Source of the DNA: Nitrobacteraceae bacterium AZCC 1564
Lineage (GTDB): Bacteria > Pseudomonadota > Alphaproteobacteria > Rhizobiales > Xanthobacteraceae
Reading direction: 5' to 3'
Assembly (NCBI GenBank): GCA_036924835.1
Contig: JBAGRR010000001.1
Span: forward strand, 5,223,001 to 5,287,000
DNA length: 64,000 bases
Shown piece after piece: positions 31,720-41,280 of this stretch. The position numbers and the translations under genes are program-made. Positions within the stretch are counted from its first letter, which is position 1; every line of letters starts with the position of its first letter. The notes beneath the pieces are model-generated. The model was not told the origin of the DNA. It searched no databases and saw only the letters and a list, made by a program, of their open reading frames with translations.

Positions 31720-33144
31720 TCAGTTGAACTTGTGCGAGACGTTCTTCGCCACCGTGTAGCACGAGAGGCCCTCGGTGCCGCCTTCGCGGCCGTAGCCTGA
31801 GTCCTTCACGCCGCCGAACGGTGTCTCGGCGGTGGACGCCACGAAGTGGTTGATCGAGAGATTGCCGGTCTCCACGCCGTTCGACAGCCGCTGCACGTTG
31901 TCTGCTGAGTTGGTGAAGGCATAAGCCGCAAGGCCGAACGGCAGCGCGTTGGCTTTGCTGATGGCTTCATCGAGATCGCGCACCGGATTGACCAGCGCCA
32001 GCGGGCCGAACGGCTCCTCGTTCATCGCAAGCGCGGACTCCGGCACGTCCGCAAGCACGGTGAGCGGATAGAAGTAGCCGCGATTGCCGATGCGTTGTCC
32101 GCCCGCGAGCAGGCGCGCGCCACGCGATGTCGCGTCCGCCACCAGCCGCTCCATCGCCTCGATGCGCCGTGGATTGGCCAGCGGCCCGAGCTGCGTTGAC
32201 GAGTCCATGCCGTTGCCGATCTTGAGCTGCGCGGCACGCTCGGCAAAGCTGTTGGTGAATGCCTCAAACTTCGATTCATGCACAAAGAAGCGCGTCGGCG
32301 CGACGCACACTTGCCCCGCATTGCGCGACTTGGAGACGACGGACGCTGCCGCGGTGGAGACAGGATCGGCGTCGTCGCACACGATCACCGGGCCGTGGCC
32401 GCCGAGCTCCATGATCGCAGGCTTCATGTGCGCTCCCGCCATCGACGCGAGATGCTTGCCGACCGGCACCGAGCCGGTGAAGGTGATGAGGCGAATGGAG
32501 GGCTGCGGCACGAGATAGCTGGAGATCTCCGCCGGATTGCCGAACACGAGATTGAGTACACCGGCGGGAAGGCCGGCATCGTGGAAGGCGCGCACGAGCT
32601 GCAGCGCACCGGCCGGCGTTTCTTCCGATGCTTTCAGAATGATCGAGCAGCCCGACGACAACGCGCCCGCGACTTTGCGCGACGGTGAACTCATCGGAAA
32701 ATTCCACGGCGAGAACGCAGCGACAGGACCAATGGGTTGGCGATGCACGGTGTGCTGCAGGCCGGGGCCCGCGGGAATGACGCGGCCATAAAGCCGCATG
32801 CCTTCCGTCGCGTCCCATTCGATGATCTCGCAGCCGCGCAGAATTTCCAGCCGCGCCTGATCGAGCGGCTTGCCTTGCTCAAGCGTCATCGCCACCGCCA
32901 TCTCATCGACGCGTTGGCGAATGAGCGCGGCGGCACGCAGGATGATCTGTGCACGCGCATTCGGCGCGGTGTTACGCCACACGTTGAAACCGCGCGTCGC
33001 CGCATCGAGCGCATCGTCGAGATCCGCCTTGCTCGCATGTGGCACCGTTCCCAACACACTTTCGTCGGCCGGGTTGATGATCGGTGCGCCGTTCGCCTGG
33101 CGCCAGCGTCCGTCGATGTAAAGCTCGATGGTGGGATAGGTCAT
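31720..33144 (-). CDS. NAD(P)-dependent aldehyde dehydrogenase (succinate-semialdehyde type)
   Basis: About 474 residues from ATG 33144. It has the ALDH landmarks: FSPWNFPMSSPSRKVAGAL (cofactor-binding Asn), ITFTGSVPVGKHLASMA, the general-base Glu in MELGGHGPVIV, the catalytic Cys in NAGQVCVAPTRFFVH, and EEPFGPLALV near the end. The overall pattern is closest to succinate- or glutarate-semialdehyde dehydrogenases. It is divergent from the catabolic operon that begins at 33371, and both probably share regulation. Confidence 0.85.
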   Translation of the reverse strand: MTYPTIELYIDGRWRQANGAPIINPADESVLGTVPHASKADLDDALDAATRGFNVWRNTAPNARAQIILRAAALIRQRVDEMAVAMTLEQGKPLDQARLEILRGCEIIEWDATEGMRLYGRVIPAGPGLQHTVHRQPIGPVAAFSPWNFPMSSPSRKVAGALSSGCSIILKASEETPAGALQLVRAFHDAGLPAGVLNLVFGNPAEISSYLVPQPSIRLITFTGSVPVGKHLASMAGAHMKPAIMELGGHGPVIVCDDADPVSTAAASVVSKSRNAGQVCVAPTRFFVHESKFEAFTNSFAERAAQLKIGNGMDSSTQLGPLANPRRIEAMERLVADATSRGARLLAGGQRIGNRGYFYPLTVLADVPESALAMNEEPFGPLALVNPVRDLDEAISKANALPFGLAAYAFTNSADNVQRLSNGVETGNLSINHFVASTAETPFGGVKDSGYGREGGTEGLSCYTVAKNVSHKFN

Positions 33145-33217
33145 GTCGCAGTTGTCCTGTTGGCGAAAAGGCAGCCACGCGCTGCCTCCCTTGCGCGCCA
33201 TCAAATCATATGTTGAT

Positions 33218-33250
33218 ATTACAGAACAAGTGTTCTGTCAGACAGAACGA
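33218..33250. promoter_or_regulatory. Candidate operator: ACAGAAC/GTTCTGT inverted repeat plus third half-site
   Basis: ACAGAACAAGTGTTCTGT (33221-33238) is an inverted repeat of 7-bp arms with a 4-bp centre, followed by another ACAGAAC at 33242-33248. It lies in the divergent promoter region between the aldehyde dehydrogenase and the Bug-type binding protein. IclR-type regulators bind dyads plus an additional repeat, so the IclR gene at 37828 is the natural candidate. This is inference. Confidence 0.5.
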
Positions 33251-33370
33251 ACGAAGAAGGCGGTTCACGGCGATGCGAATACGAAGCGCGGCGTCACCGC
33301 TGTAATCCAAGCGCCGCACAAGAATGGCGATCAACAAGAACAACGTTCGATAAGAACAACGGGAGGGAGA

Positions 33371-34366
33371 ATGAGAGTGATACGAGGGTCCGCGCTGACG
33401 CGGCGTGCAGCGGCTGCGATGCTGCTGGTGGCATCAGTCATGGTGCTTGCACCCACTGCACGTGCGGCGGATGGCTATCCGAACCGCCTGATCAAATTGC
33501 TGGTGCCGTTTCCGGCGGGCAGCGCGACGGACGTGGAAGCGCGCTTCTTGGCGGAAAAAGTCGGCGCGGTGCTCAATCAGAAAATCATCGTCGAGAACAA
33601 GCCGGGCGCGAACGGCAATTTAGGGGCGGGTGAAGCGGCGCGCGCGGCGCCGGATGGCTACACGCTTTATCTCGCAACCAACTCGACGCACTCCGCCAAC
33701 GTGCATCTCTACAACAAGCTGCCGTTCGATCCGGTGGCCGACTTCGTGCCCGTGGCGCGGCTGACGCGCAATCCGCTGGTGATGGTGGTGGCGAAGGATT
33801 TTCCCGCGAAGAATCTCGCGGAATTCATCACTTATGCAAAAGCCAATCCCGGCAAGCTGAGCTACGGCACCGGCAACACCGGCAGCATGGCGGCGGCGCA
33901 ACTGGTGAAGTCGATGACGGGCATCGATGCCGTGCGCGTGTCTTATCCCGGCACACCGCAGGCGATCACCGATCTGCTCGGCGGCCGCATCGAGTTCATC
34001 ATCACCGACATCGCGGTGACGCGTGAATTCATCCAGCAGGGCTCGCTGCGTGCGCTTGGTGTCACCACGCCGGTGCGCATCGCCTCGCTGCCGGATGTGC
34101 CGACCATGGCCGAGGCAGGTCTGCCCGGTTACGACTTCGCGGCGTGGAGCGGCCTATTCGTGCCGAAGGGCACGCCGAATGACATCGTCCAGACGCTGAA
34201 CAAGGCGCTGACACAAGTGGTGACGACGCCGGAAGCGCAAAAGTTCTTCGCCGACATCGGTCTCGAGCCCAACATCTCAACGTCCGCAGGTCTTGCGGAC
34301 TACGTGAAGGCGCAGACCGAATTGTGGGGCCGCATCATCAAGGAGTCCGGTCTTGAAAAAATCTGA
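33371..34366 (+). CDS. Bug/TctC-family tripartite tricarboxylate transporter binding protein
   Basis: The 331-residue periplasmic protein has a signal peptide (ending ARAAD) and the family motifs: YPNRLIKLLVPFPAGSATDVEAR, IIVENKPGANGNLGAGEAARAAPDGYTL, and FPAKNLAEFITYAKANPGKLSYGT. Such proteins bind carboxylates, often di- or tricarboxylates or aromatic acids. GGGAGGGAGA precedes ATG 33371. No TctA/TctB membrane partners are in the window, so it is an orphan as in many Alpha- and Betaproteobacteria. First gene of the catabolic operon. Confidence 0.85.
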   Translation: MRVIRGSALTRRAAAAMLLVASVMVLAPTARAADGYPNRLIKLLVPFPAGSATDVEARFLAEKVGAVLNQKIIVENKPGANGNLGAGEAARAAPDGYTLYLATNSTHSANVHLYNKLPFDPVADFVPVARLTRNPLVMVVAKDFPAKNLAEFITYAKANPGKLSYGTGNTGSMAAAQLVKSMTGIDAVRVSYPGTPQAITDLLGGRIEFIITDIAVTREFIQQGSLRALGVTTPVRIASLPDVPTMAEAGLPGYDFAAWSGLFVPKGTPNDIVQTLNKALTQVVTTPEAQKFFADIGLEPNISTSAGLADYVKAQTELWGRIIKESGLEKI

Positions 34367-34751
34367 AACAAGCGTGACGCAGGCGTTCACGCAAATTCCT
34401 GATCTATTGGCATGCGATGAAGCGCTGATGCAGCGCGGGCGCTTTCTCGATGTGGATTGTCTGCTTGGCTCCACCGAGCAGGCATATCACGTGTCGATCC
34501 GCGCAGGCCGCATCATCGACATGGCGCGGGCGCCGATCCTGATGCGCTCGTGGCGCTTTGCGTATCGCGCGACGCCGCAGGCGTGGACCGCGTATTGGGA
34601 GCCGATGCCGAAAGCCGGCTGGCACGATCTGCTCTCGCTCACCAAGCGCGGCGAGGCGACGCTGGAAGGCGACATTTATCCGTTCATGACTCATCTTCAG
34701 TATTTCAAGAATCTGTTGGCGCTGCCGCGATCATCAGGAGGTGCAGCATGA
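34353..34751 (+). CDS. Hypothetical protein, possibly SCP2-like
   Basis: The 132-residue protein begins at a TTG codon (34353) with AAGGAG seven bases upstream and overlaps the binding-protein gene by 14 bases; it also overlaps the next gene by four. Features are GRFLDVDCLLGSTEQAYHVSIRAG and GEATLEGDIYPFMTHLQYFKNLLALPR, reminiscent of SCP2-type lipid-binding domains found beside hydrolases, but the match is weak. Close coupling on both sides suggests a role in the same pathway, perhaps as a partner of the hydrolase. Confidence 0.6.
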   Translation: MKKSETSVTQAFTQIPDLLACDEALMQRGRFLDVDCLLGSTEQAYHVSIRAGRIIDMARAPILMRSWRFAYRATPQAWTAYWEPMPKAGWHDLLSLTKRGEATLEGDIYPFMTHLQYFKNLLALPRSSGGAA

Positions 34752-35599
34752 CCGGCCGCATCGAGCCCATGGTGGGGCGCTACGTCCATGTCGATATCGA
34801 CGGCACGCCGCACCGGATTTATTTCGAGGAAGCAGGCCAAGGCATTCCGCTGGTGTGTCTCCACACCGCAGGCAGCGACGGGCGGCAGTGGCGCTATCTC
34901 CTGGCGGATGAGGAATTTGCGAAAAACTTCCGCATCATCGCCTTCGACATGCCCTGGCACGGCAAGTCCAACCCGCCGGCGAATTGGGACGGCAGCGAAT
35001 ATCAGCTCACAACAGTGCGCTACACGCAAACCATCCGCGCGTTCTGCTCAGCACTTGAACTCGATAAGCCCATCGTGATGGGCTGTTCGATCGGCGGGCG
35101 CATCGTGCTCAATCTTGCCATCGATCACGCATCCGAGTTTCGCGCGTTGATCGGCTTGGAGGCGGCGGACTTCCAGGCGCCGTGGTACGACACCACGTGG
35201 CTGAACCGCCCCGATATTCACGGCGGCGAAGTCTGCGCCGCGCTGGTCTCCGGCCTCGTCGCTCCGCAAAGCCCGGCGGAAGCGCGCATGGAAACGCTGT
35301 GGGCCTACAAGCAAGGCGGCCCCGGCGTGTTCAAGGGCGACCTTTATTTCTATCGCGTCGATGGCGACCTGCGCGGCCGCACGGACGCGATCGATACCAA
35401 AGTGTGCCCGCTTTATCTGCTCACCGGCGAATACGACTTCTCGTGCATGCCGGAGGACACGGTGCGCACAGCGAGCGGCATCAAGGGTGCGCAAGTCACC
35501 ATCATGGAGCAGCTCGGGCATTTCCCGATGAGCGAAAACCCCGCGCAGTTCCGCCGCTACATCGCGCCGGTGCTGAACGACATTTTGAAACAACATTAA
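34748..35599 (+). CDS. Alpha/beta hydrolase
   Basis: The 283-residue protein has the alpha/beta-hydrolase fold with oxyanion-hole segment LVCLHTAGSDGRQWRYL, nucleophile elbow MGCSIGGR (Ser114), acid Asp230 in LLTGEYDFS and His258 in LGHFPMSENP. The family covers C-C bond hydrolases, esterases and lactonases; the small residues at the elbow do not decide among them. Its start codon overlaps the stop of the preceding gene (ATGA). It probably acts on the substrate imported through the neighbouring binding proteins. Confidence 0.85.
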   Translation: MTGRIEPMVGRYVHVDIDGTPHRIYFEEAGQGIPLVCLHTAGSDGRQWRYLLADEEFAKNFRIIAFDMPWHGKSNPPANWDGSEYQLTTVRYTQTIRAFCSALELDKPIVMGCSIGGRIVLNLAIDHASEFRALIGLEAADFQAPWYDTTWLNRPDIHGGEVCAALVSGLVAPQSPAEARMETLWAYKQGGPGVFKGDLYFYRVDGDLRGRTDAIDTKVCPLYLLTGEYDFSCMPEDTVRTASGIKGAQVTIMEQLGHFPMSENPAQFRRYIAPVLNDILKQH

Positions 35600-35614
35600 A
35601 GTGTGAGGAGACAC

Positions 35615-36826
35615 ATGACTTTAAGAGCATTGACGAGAGGTTTGTATTTGTCGGCGGCGCTGCTGTTCACAGGGCAGGCAGCACATGCCGCGGACACCAT
35701 CAAGATCGGCGTGCTGAACGACCAGACCGGCGTGTTCGCCGACAATGGCGGCCTCGGCTCAGTCGCCGCTGCGAAACTCGCGGCGGAGGATTTCGGAGGC
35801 GAACTGCTGGGCCAGAAGATTGAGGTGATCGCCGCCGATCACCAGAACAAGCCGGACGTTGCCGCCGCCATAGCGCGCAAGTGGTTCGACACCGAAAGTG
35901 TTGACGTGATCGCCGACGGCGCGGCGTCGTCCGCGGGCTTTGCGATGCTCGAAGTCGCCAAGCAGAAGAACAAGATCTTCGTCATCAGCGGCTCGGGTTC
36001 GTCGGACTTCACCGGCAAGGCCTGCTCGCCGATCAGCTTCCACTTCGCTTACGACACTTATGCGCTGGCGAAGATGACGGGGCAAGCGATCACCAAGGCC
36101 GGCGGCAATAGCTGGTATTTTGTCACGGCCGATTACGCGTTCGGCCATGCGTTGCAGCGCGACTCCACCAAGTTCATCGAGGCGGCGGGCGGTAAGGTGG
36201 TGGGCTCGGCGGCGCATCCGCTCGGCTCCACCGACATGGCCTCGTTCCTGCTGCAGGCGCAGGGCTCCAAGGCCAAAGTCGTCGGTCTCTCCACGTCCGG
36301 CGCCGACGTGCAGACCGCAATCAAGCAGGCGGGCGAATTCGGCATCGTCGAAAGCGGCCAGCAGCTTGCGGGTCTTCTGGTCTTCATCACCGACGTCAAT
36401 GCGCTCGGCCTCAAGGCCACGCAGGGACTGCAGTTGACGACATCATTCTATTGGGATCTGAACGACGAGACCCGCGCCTGGTCGAAGCGTTACTTCGCGG
36501 CGACTGGCGGCAAGGTGCCGAGCCTGGTGCAGGCCGGTGTCTACAGCGGCGTGCATCACTATCTTGCCGCGGTGAAGGCCGCAGGCACCAAGGACCCGGC
36601 CATCGTCGCCAAGAAGATGCACGAGATGAAGGTCAACGACATGTACAACAAGGACGTCACCGTGCGTCCGGACGGCCGCGTGCTGCACACCATGTATCTG
36701 ATGCAGGTCAAGAAGCCGGAAGAATCGAAGTACAAGTACGACTACTACAAGGTCATCAGCTCATCGCCGGGCGAAGAGGCGTTCCGCCCGGTGAGCGAGG
36801 GCAACTGCCCGCTGGTGAAGGGTTAA
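35615..36826 (+). CDS. ABC-transporter substrate-binding protein (branched-chain amino acid/aromatic type)
   Basis: The 403-residue protein has a signal peptide (ending AHA-ADT) and a type I periplasmic binding fold: IKIGVLNDQTGVFADNGG, GQKIEVIAADHQNKPDVAA, NSWYFVTADYAFGHALQRD, and TSFYWDLNDETRAWSKRY. Members of this PF13458 group often bind aromatic acids or amides rather than amino acids. GAGGAG precedes ATG 35615. No permease or ATPase genes follow, so this is a second orphan binding protein in the operon. Confidence 0.85.
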   Translation: MTLRALTRGLYLSAALLFTGQAAHAADTIKIGVLNDQTGVFADNGGLGSVAAAKLAAEDFGGELLGQKIEVIAADHQNKPDVAAAIARKWFDTESVDVIADGAASSAGFAMLEVAKQKNKIFVISGSGSSDFTGKACSPISFHFAYDTYALAKMTGQAITKAGGNSWYFVTADYAFGHALQRDSTKFIEAAGGKVVGSAAHPLGSTDMASFLLQAQGSKAKVVGLSTSGADVQTAIKQAGEFGIVESGQQLAGLLVFITDVNALGLKATQGLQLTTSFYWDLNDETRAWSKRYFAATGGKVPSLVQAGVYSGVHHYLAAVKAAGTKDPAIVAKKMHEMKVNDMYNKDVTVRPDGRVLHTMYLMQVKKPEESKYKYDYYKVISSSPGEEAFRPVSEGNCPLVKG

Positions 36827-36929
36827 GGTTCAACAATGCGGGCGCGGCTCTAGCATGATCCGGAAAGCAAAGTAGCCGCGTCCGTTCTCTTAAAGTTTGA
36901 AGTGATCTGACGTTTGAAGGAGTCCCGGC
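36827..36929 (+). repeat. Short gap with fragment of the double-hairpin repeat
   Basis: Within this 103-bp gap TCTAGCATGATCCGGAAA (36849-36866) matches the second hairpin of the repeat at 27090-27192. It is only a fragment and is not obviously a terminator. Confidence 0.5.
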
Positions 36930-37817
36930 ATGACAGGTGCCATTGGTTTTATCGGTCTTGGTGTGATGGGCGAGCCGATCTGCCGCAATCTCGCCCGCAA
37001 GACCGGAACGCCGGTGTTTGGTTTCGATCGCGCGGATGCACCGCTGCAGCGGCTGGAGGCCATGGGCGTGAAGCGCGCGGCGTCTCTCGCCGATCTTGCC
37101 AAGCAATGCGACGTGATCTTCATGGCGCTGCCGAGCGGCAAACATGTCGCGGCAGTGTGCGACGGCGATGACGGCCTGCTTAAATCTGCGGAAGCACGCC
37201 ACACCATTGTCGACCTCGGCACCTCGCCGGTGGAAGCGAGCCGCGAACTCGCCAAGCGCTTTGCCGCGAAAGGCGCAAGCTATGCCGACGCGCCGATCGC
37301 GCGCACGCGCCAGGCGGCGGAAGAAGGCACGCTCAGCGTCATGGTCGGCGCCGATGACGCGGTGTTCAAAAAATTGCAGCCGCTGATCGCGACCTTTGCC
37401 ACCGACATCACCCATTGCGGCGCGGTCGGCGCAGGCCAAGTGGTGAAGATTCTCAACAACATGGTGCTGATGCAGACCGTGGTCGCGCTCGGTGAAGCGC
37501 TGGAGACGGCGAAGCGCGCAGGCCTCGACGGCAAGCTGCTGTTCGAGACGCTGGCCAAGGGCTCGGCGGATAGCTTTGCCCTGCGCAACCACGGCATGAA
37601 GGCGATGCTGCCGGATAATTTCCCGGAGCGCGCGTTCTCCACCGAATATGCCCGTAAGGACATTGCCTATGCGCTCGATCTTGCGCAGTCGGTGAACATC
37701 CAGCTGCGCGGCGCGGAGCTGGCCGACAGTATGCTGGGCAAGGCGATTGACGCCGGCTACGGCGAGCTCTACTGGCCGGTGCTGGCGCGCGTCATCAAGG
37801 CGTCGCACACGAGCTGA
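36930..37817 (+). CDS. 3-Hydroxyisobutyrate dehydrogenase-like NAD(P)-dependent oxidoreductase
   Basis: The 295-residue protein is a beta-hydroxyacid dehydrogenase: Rossmann motif IGFIGLGVMGEPICRNLA (residues about 5-22), substrate-binding DAPIARTRQAAEEGTLSVMVG (position of the usual DAPVSGG), catalytic Lys in GAGQVVKILNNM, and a helical C-domain. The family oxidises 3-hydroxyisobutyrate, tartronate semialdehyde-type or related acids. The ARTRQ replacement of SGG indicates an unusual substrate. A GAAGGAGTCCCGGC site precedes the start. Confidence 0.85.
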   Translation: MTGAIGFIGLGVMGEPICRNLARKTGTPVFGFDRADAPLQRLEAMGVKRAASLADLAKQCDVIFMALPSGKHVAAVCDGDDGLLKSAEARHTIVDLGTSPVEASRELAKRFAAKGASYADAPIARTRQAAEEGTLSVMVGADDAVFKKLQPLIATFATDITHCGAVGAGQVVKILNNMVLMQTVVALGEALETAKRAGLDGKLLFETLAKGSADSFALRNHGMKAMLPDNFPERAFSTEYARKDIAYALDLAQSVNIQLRGAELADSMLGKAIDAGYGELYWPVLARVIKASHTS

Positions 37818-37827
37818 CCGGAGAGCC

Positions 37828-38616
37828 ATGAAGAAGACGGCGACCAAATTGGCCAAAGCGCCCGCGGCACAAAAAGCGCCGGCGGCGGAAACTGCTGCGG
37901 CAGAGGCGCCGCGCGAAGGCGAGGGCGTTGCCGCTGTCGAGCGGGCCTTGTCGATCGTCGCCACCCTCGAGAGCTCGGACCAGCCGGTGACGCTGGCCGA
38001 GCTTTCCGCGCGCACCGGCTTTTATAAGAGCACCATCTTGCGGCTGCTCGGATCGCTGATCGCCAACGGCTATGTCATGCGGCTGCCGGACGGTGCTTAT
38101 GATCTCGGACCGACGGCGTTTCGTCTCGGGGTCGCGTTTAACCGCAAGAACGCCATCGGCCATCACGTGGTGCCCGCGCTGCAGCAGCTTGTCGATCAGG
38201 GCACCGAGAGCGCGTCTTTTCATGTGCGACAGGATGCGGAGAATCGCCTGTGTCTGTTTCGGGTGAACTCGAACCATTCGACACTCGATCGCATCGAGGC
38301 GGGCTGCAGCTATCCGTTGCTGCGCGGCGCTGCGGGACACATTATTCTTGCGTATGAGGGGCGCAGCGGCGAGCGCTACGACACCATCCGCAGCCATGGT
38401 TTCAATATCTCGCTCGGCGAGCGCGACCCGAGTTGTGCTGCGGTGGCGGCCCCGGTGTTCGGCCCGCGCGGCACGCTGATCGGCGTGATCTCTCTGTCCG
38501 GCCCACGCGAGCGGTTCGGCAAGACGGAAATCGCGGAGATGAAACGCGTGCTCGGCCCGGTGGCGAAAGCGCTCACCATCAATCTCGGCGGCGCATGGCC
38601 GGCGTTCCGGAAGTGA
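37828..38616 (+). CDS. IclR family transcriptional regulator
   Basis: The 262-residue protein has an Ala/Lys-rich N-terminus (1-30), a winged helix (VERALSIVATLESSDQPVTLAELSARTGFYKSTILRLLGSL, landmarks at about 33-72) and the IclR effector domain (about 95-255), with GAAGHIILAYEG and DPSCAAVAAPVFGPRGTLIGVISLSG. ATG 37828 has GGAGAG just upstream; a longer frame starting at 37747 lies inside the preceding gene. It most likely controls the surrounding catabolic genes. Confidence 0.85.
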   Translation: MKKTATKLAKAPAAQKAPAAETAAAEAPREGEGVAAVERALSIVATLESSDQPVTLAELSARTGFYKSTILRLLGSLIANGYVMRLPDGAYDLGPTAFRLGVAFNRKNAIGHHVVPALQQLVDQGTESASFHVRQDAENRLCLFRVNSNHSTLDRIEAGCSYPLLRGAAGHIILAYEGRSGERYDTIRSHGFNISLGERDPSCAAVAAPVFGPRGTLIGVISLSGPRERFGKTEIAEMKRVLGPVAKALTINLGGAWPAFRK

Positions 38617-38655
38617 GAGCTGCGCGCGCGATGACGAGCTTTGAAGGTACGATTC

Positions 38656-40086
38656 ATGATTGACGTTCTGGTCATCGGCGGCGGCAACGCGGCGCTGTGC
38701 TCGGCGCTGATGGCGCGCGAGGCGGGGGCCTCGGTGCTGATGCTGGAATCCGCGCCGCGCGAATGGCGCGGCGGCAACTCCATGCACGTGCGCAATCTGC
38801 GCTGCATGCACGATGCGCCGCAGGATGTGCTGGTGGAAGCCTATCCGGAAGAAGAGTATTGGCAGGATCTGCTCAAGGTCACCGGCGGTCTCACCAACGA
38901 GCCGCTGGCGCGCATGGTGATCCGTCACTCCTCGCAATGCCGGCCGTGGATGCAAAGCCACGGCGTGCGCTTTCAGCCGCCGCTCTCCGGCGCGCTGCAT
39001 GTGGCGCGCACCAACGCCTTCTTCATGGGCGGCGGCAAGGCGCTGGTGAATGCGTATTACCGCAGCGCGCAGAATCTCGGCGTCGAGATCCGCTACGACA
39101 CGCCGGTGAAGAGCCTGGAGCTGAAGGATGGCCGCTTCGTCGCCGCGATTACAGAAGCAGGCGAGCGCATCGAGGCGAAGAGCTGCGTGCTCGGCTGCGG
39201 CGGCTTCGAATCCAATCTCGCATGGCAGCGCGAGGCGTGGGGCCAGAACGAGCGCGGCGAGTGGACCGCCGAGAACTTCCTGATCCGCGGCACGCGGTTC
39301 AATCAGGGTGTGCTCTTGAAATTCATGATCGATCAAGGCGCGGATACCATCGGCGATCCGACGCAGGCGCATTGCGTCGCTATCGATGCCCGCGCGCCGC
39401 TTTACGATGGCGGCATTTGCACCCGCATCGACTGCGTCTCTCTCGGCGTGGTGGTGAACCGCGAAGGGCAACGGTTCTACGATGAGGGCGAGGATTTCTG
39501 GCCGAAACGCTATGCGATCTGGGGCCGCCTCGTGGCGCAGCAGCCGGGCCAGACCGCGTGGTCGATCATCGACCAGAAAGCCATCGGCCGCTTCATGCCG
39601 CCGGTGTTCGAAGGCACCAAGGCGAACACGCTGGAAGAGCTGGCCATGAAGATCGGGCTTGATCCCGCGACCTTCGTGCAGACGCTGTCGGCCTACAACA
39701 CCGCGTGCCGCCCCGGCACCTTCGATCACACCAAGCTGGACGATTGCCGCACCGAGGGGCTCACGCCTGCGAAAACGCACTGGGCGCGCCTCATCGACAC
39801 GCCGCCGTTCTATGCCTATCCGCTTAAGCCCGGCATCACCTTCACTTATCTCGGCATGAAGACCGACTTCACTGCGGCGGTGCGTTTCAAGGATGTGCCG
39901 AGCAGCAATCTGTTCGCGGCGGGCGAAATGGTGGCGGGCAATGTGCTTGGCAAGGGCTACACCGCCGGCATCGGCATGAGCATCGGCACCGCCTTCGGGC
40001 GCATCGCGGGCGTCAACGCTGCGCAAGCGGCCGGCTTCCGCCACCCGACATTCGAGAAGGAATTGGCCTATGCAACGGCTCACTGA
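38656..40086 (+). CDS. tcuA: FAD-dependent tricarballylate dehydrogenase-like protein
   Basis: The 476-residue protein is a flavoprotein of the fumarate reductase/succinate dehydrogenase group closest to TcuA, which oxidises tricarballylate to cis-aconitate. It has the N-terminal dinucleotide motif [23 protein letters not shown], the [13 protein letters not shown] loop, a [10 protein letters not shown] segment, and the C-terminal [30 protein letters not shown]-binding part (in landmarks). It overlaps the tcuB-like gene by 17 bases. The native substrate may be another polycarboxylate, since the context is not the classical tcuRABC. Confidence 0.75.
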   Translation: MIDVLVIGGGNAALCSALMAREAGASVLMLESAPREWRGGNSMHVRNLRCMHDAPQDVLVEAYPEEEYWQDLLKVTGGLTNEPLARMVIRHSSQCRPWMQSHGVRFQPPLSGALHVARTNAFFMGGGKALVNAYYRSAQNLGVEIRYDTPVKSLELKDGRFVAAITEAGERIEAKSCVLGCGGFESNLAWQREAWGQNERGEWTAENFLIRGTRFNQGVLLKFMIDQGADTIGDPTQAHCVAIDARAPLYDGGICTRIDCVSLGVVVNREGQRFYDEGEDFWPKRYAIWGRLVAQQPGQTAWSIIDQKAIGRFMPPVFEGTKANTLEELAMKIGLDPATFVQTLSAYNTACRPGTFDHTKLDDCRTEGLTPAKTHWARLIDTPPFYAYPLKPGITFTYLGMKTDFTAAVRFKDVPSSNLFAAGEMVAGNVLGKGYTAGIGMSIGTAFGRIAGVNAAQAAGFRHPTFEKELAYATAH

Positions 40087-41266
40087 TCTGGCCGTGCAGG
40101 AGAGCGGCGACATCAGCCTCGTCAGTACCTTGAGCGCGGACGAGGCGGAGGTCGCACGCGTCATGCAGATCTGCAACGCGTGCCGTTATTGCGAAGGCTT
40201 CTGCGCCGTGTTTCCGGCGATGACGCGGCGGCTGGAATTCAACCAGGCCGACACGCATTACCTCGCCAATCTCTGCCACAACTGCGGTTCGTGCCTGCAT
40301 GCGTGCCAATACGCGCCGCCGCATGAATTCGCCGTCAACGTGCCGCAGGCCATGGCGAAAGTGCGCGTGCGCACTTATCAAGAGTATGCGTGGCCTTCCG
40401 CATTCGGTCGCGCCTATCAGCGCGCCGGGTTGACGGTGGCGTGGGCGCTCGCGGGTGGGCTCTCGCTGTTCCTCGTGCTGGCGATTGCAATGAACGGGCG
40501 GCTGATCCACGAACCGTTGAAGGGAAATTTCTACGCCATCTTCCCGCATAATTTCTTGGCGGTGCTGTTCAGCATTGTGTTCCTCACCGCCATTCTCGCG
40601 CTCGGTATCGGCGTGGTGCGGTTCTGGCGCGAGGTCTCGCCCGCGAACGGCGGCGATGCGCGCGACGCGGCGTCGATTGCGAAAGCGCGCGTGCCTGCGG
40701 CGGCGGAGTCGGTGTCGGATGTCGCGCAGCTGCGCTATCTCGGCGGCGGCCATGGCGAAGGCTGCAACGAAGAGGATGACCGCTTCACGCTGTGGCGGCG
40801 GCGCTTCCATCACTTCACGCTGTATGGCTTCCTGCTGTGCTTTGCGGCGACGTGCGTCGCGACGCTCTATCATTATCTGCTCAATCTCCACGCGCCGTAT
40901 GACTTTATGAGTCTGCCGGTGATCTTAGGCACGCTCGGCGGCATCGGCCTCATCATCGGCCCTATCGGCCTGTTGTGGCTGAACATCAACCGCAATCCGC
41001 ATCACGGCGATGCCGCGCAGCACGGCATGGATCGCGGCTTCATCCTGCTGCTGCTGCTCGTCAGCGCCACCGGCTTCGCACTGCTGCTGCTGCGCGACAC
41101 GTCTTATATGGCGCTGTGGCTCGCCATTCACCTCGGCACGGTGATGGCGCTGTTCCTCACGCTGCCTTACGGAAAGTTCGCTCACGGCATCTACCGCTCC
41201 GCCGCGCTGCTGAAGTTCAACATCGAAAAGCGCATGCCGAACCGGTTGGGGCTGGGGGGAGAGTAG
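40070..41266 (+). CDS. tcuB: TcuB-like Fe-S/membrane electron-transfer protein
   Basis: The 398-residue protein has an N-terminal ferredoxin-like part with two cluster motifs, [11 protein letters not shown] and [11 protein letters not shown], followed by about six membrane segments (first near [18 protein letters not shown]) with His residues suited to haem binding. TcuB reoxidises the FADH2 of TcuA by passing electrons to the quinone pool. The overlapping start, inside the end of tcuA, indicates translational coupling. It is the last gene of the operon. Confidence 0.8.
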   Translation: MQRLTDLAVQESGDISLVSTLSADEAEVARVMQICNACRYCEGFCAVFPAMTRRLEFNQADTHYLANLCHNCGSCLHACQYAPPHEFAVNVPQAMAKVRVRTYQEYAWPSAFGRAYQRAGLTVAWALAGGLSLFLVLAIAMNGRLIHEPLKGNFYAIFPHNFLAVLFSIVFLTAILALGIGVVRFWREVSPANGGDARDAASIAKARVPAAAESVSDVAQLRYLGGGHGEGCNEEDDRFTLWRRRFHHFTLYGFLLCFAATCVATLYHYLLNLHAPYDFMSLPVILGTLGGIGLIIGPIGLLWLNINRNPHHGDAAQHGMDRGFILLLLLVSATGFALLLLRDTSYMALWLAIHLGTVMALFLTLPYGKFAHGIYRSAALLKFNIEKRMPNRLGLGGE

Positions 41267-41280
41267 GGGGTAGGGATAAC

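Noticed and set aside
37795-40176. 793-residue minus-strand frame
   Set aside because: Antisense to the IclR and TcuA-like genes; composition rich in Arg, Ala and His as expected for a shadow frame.
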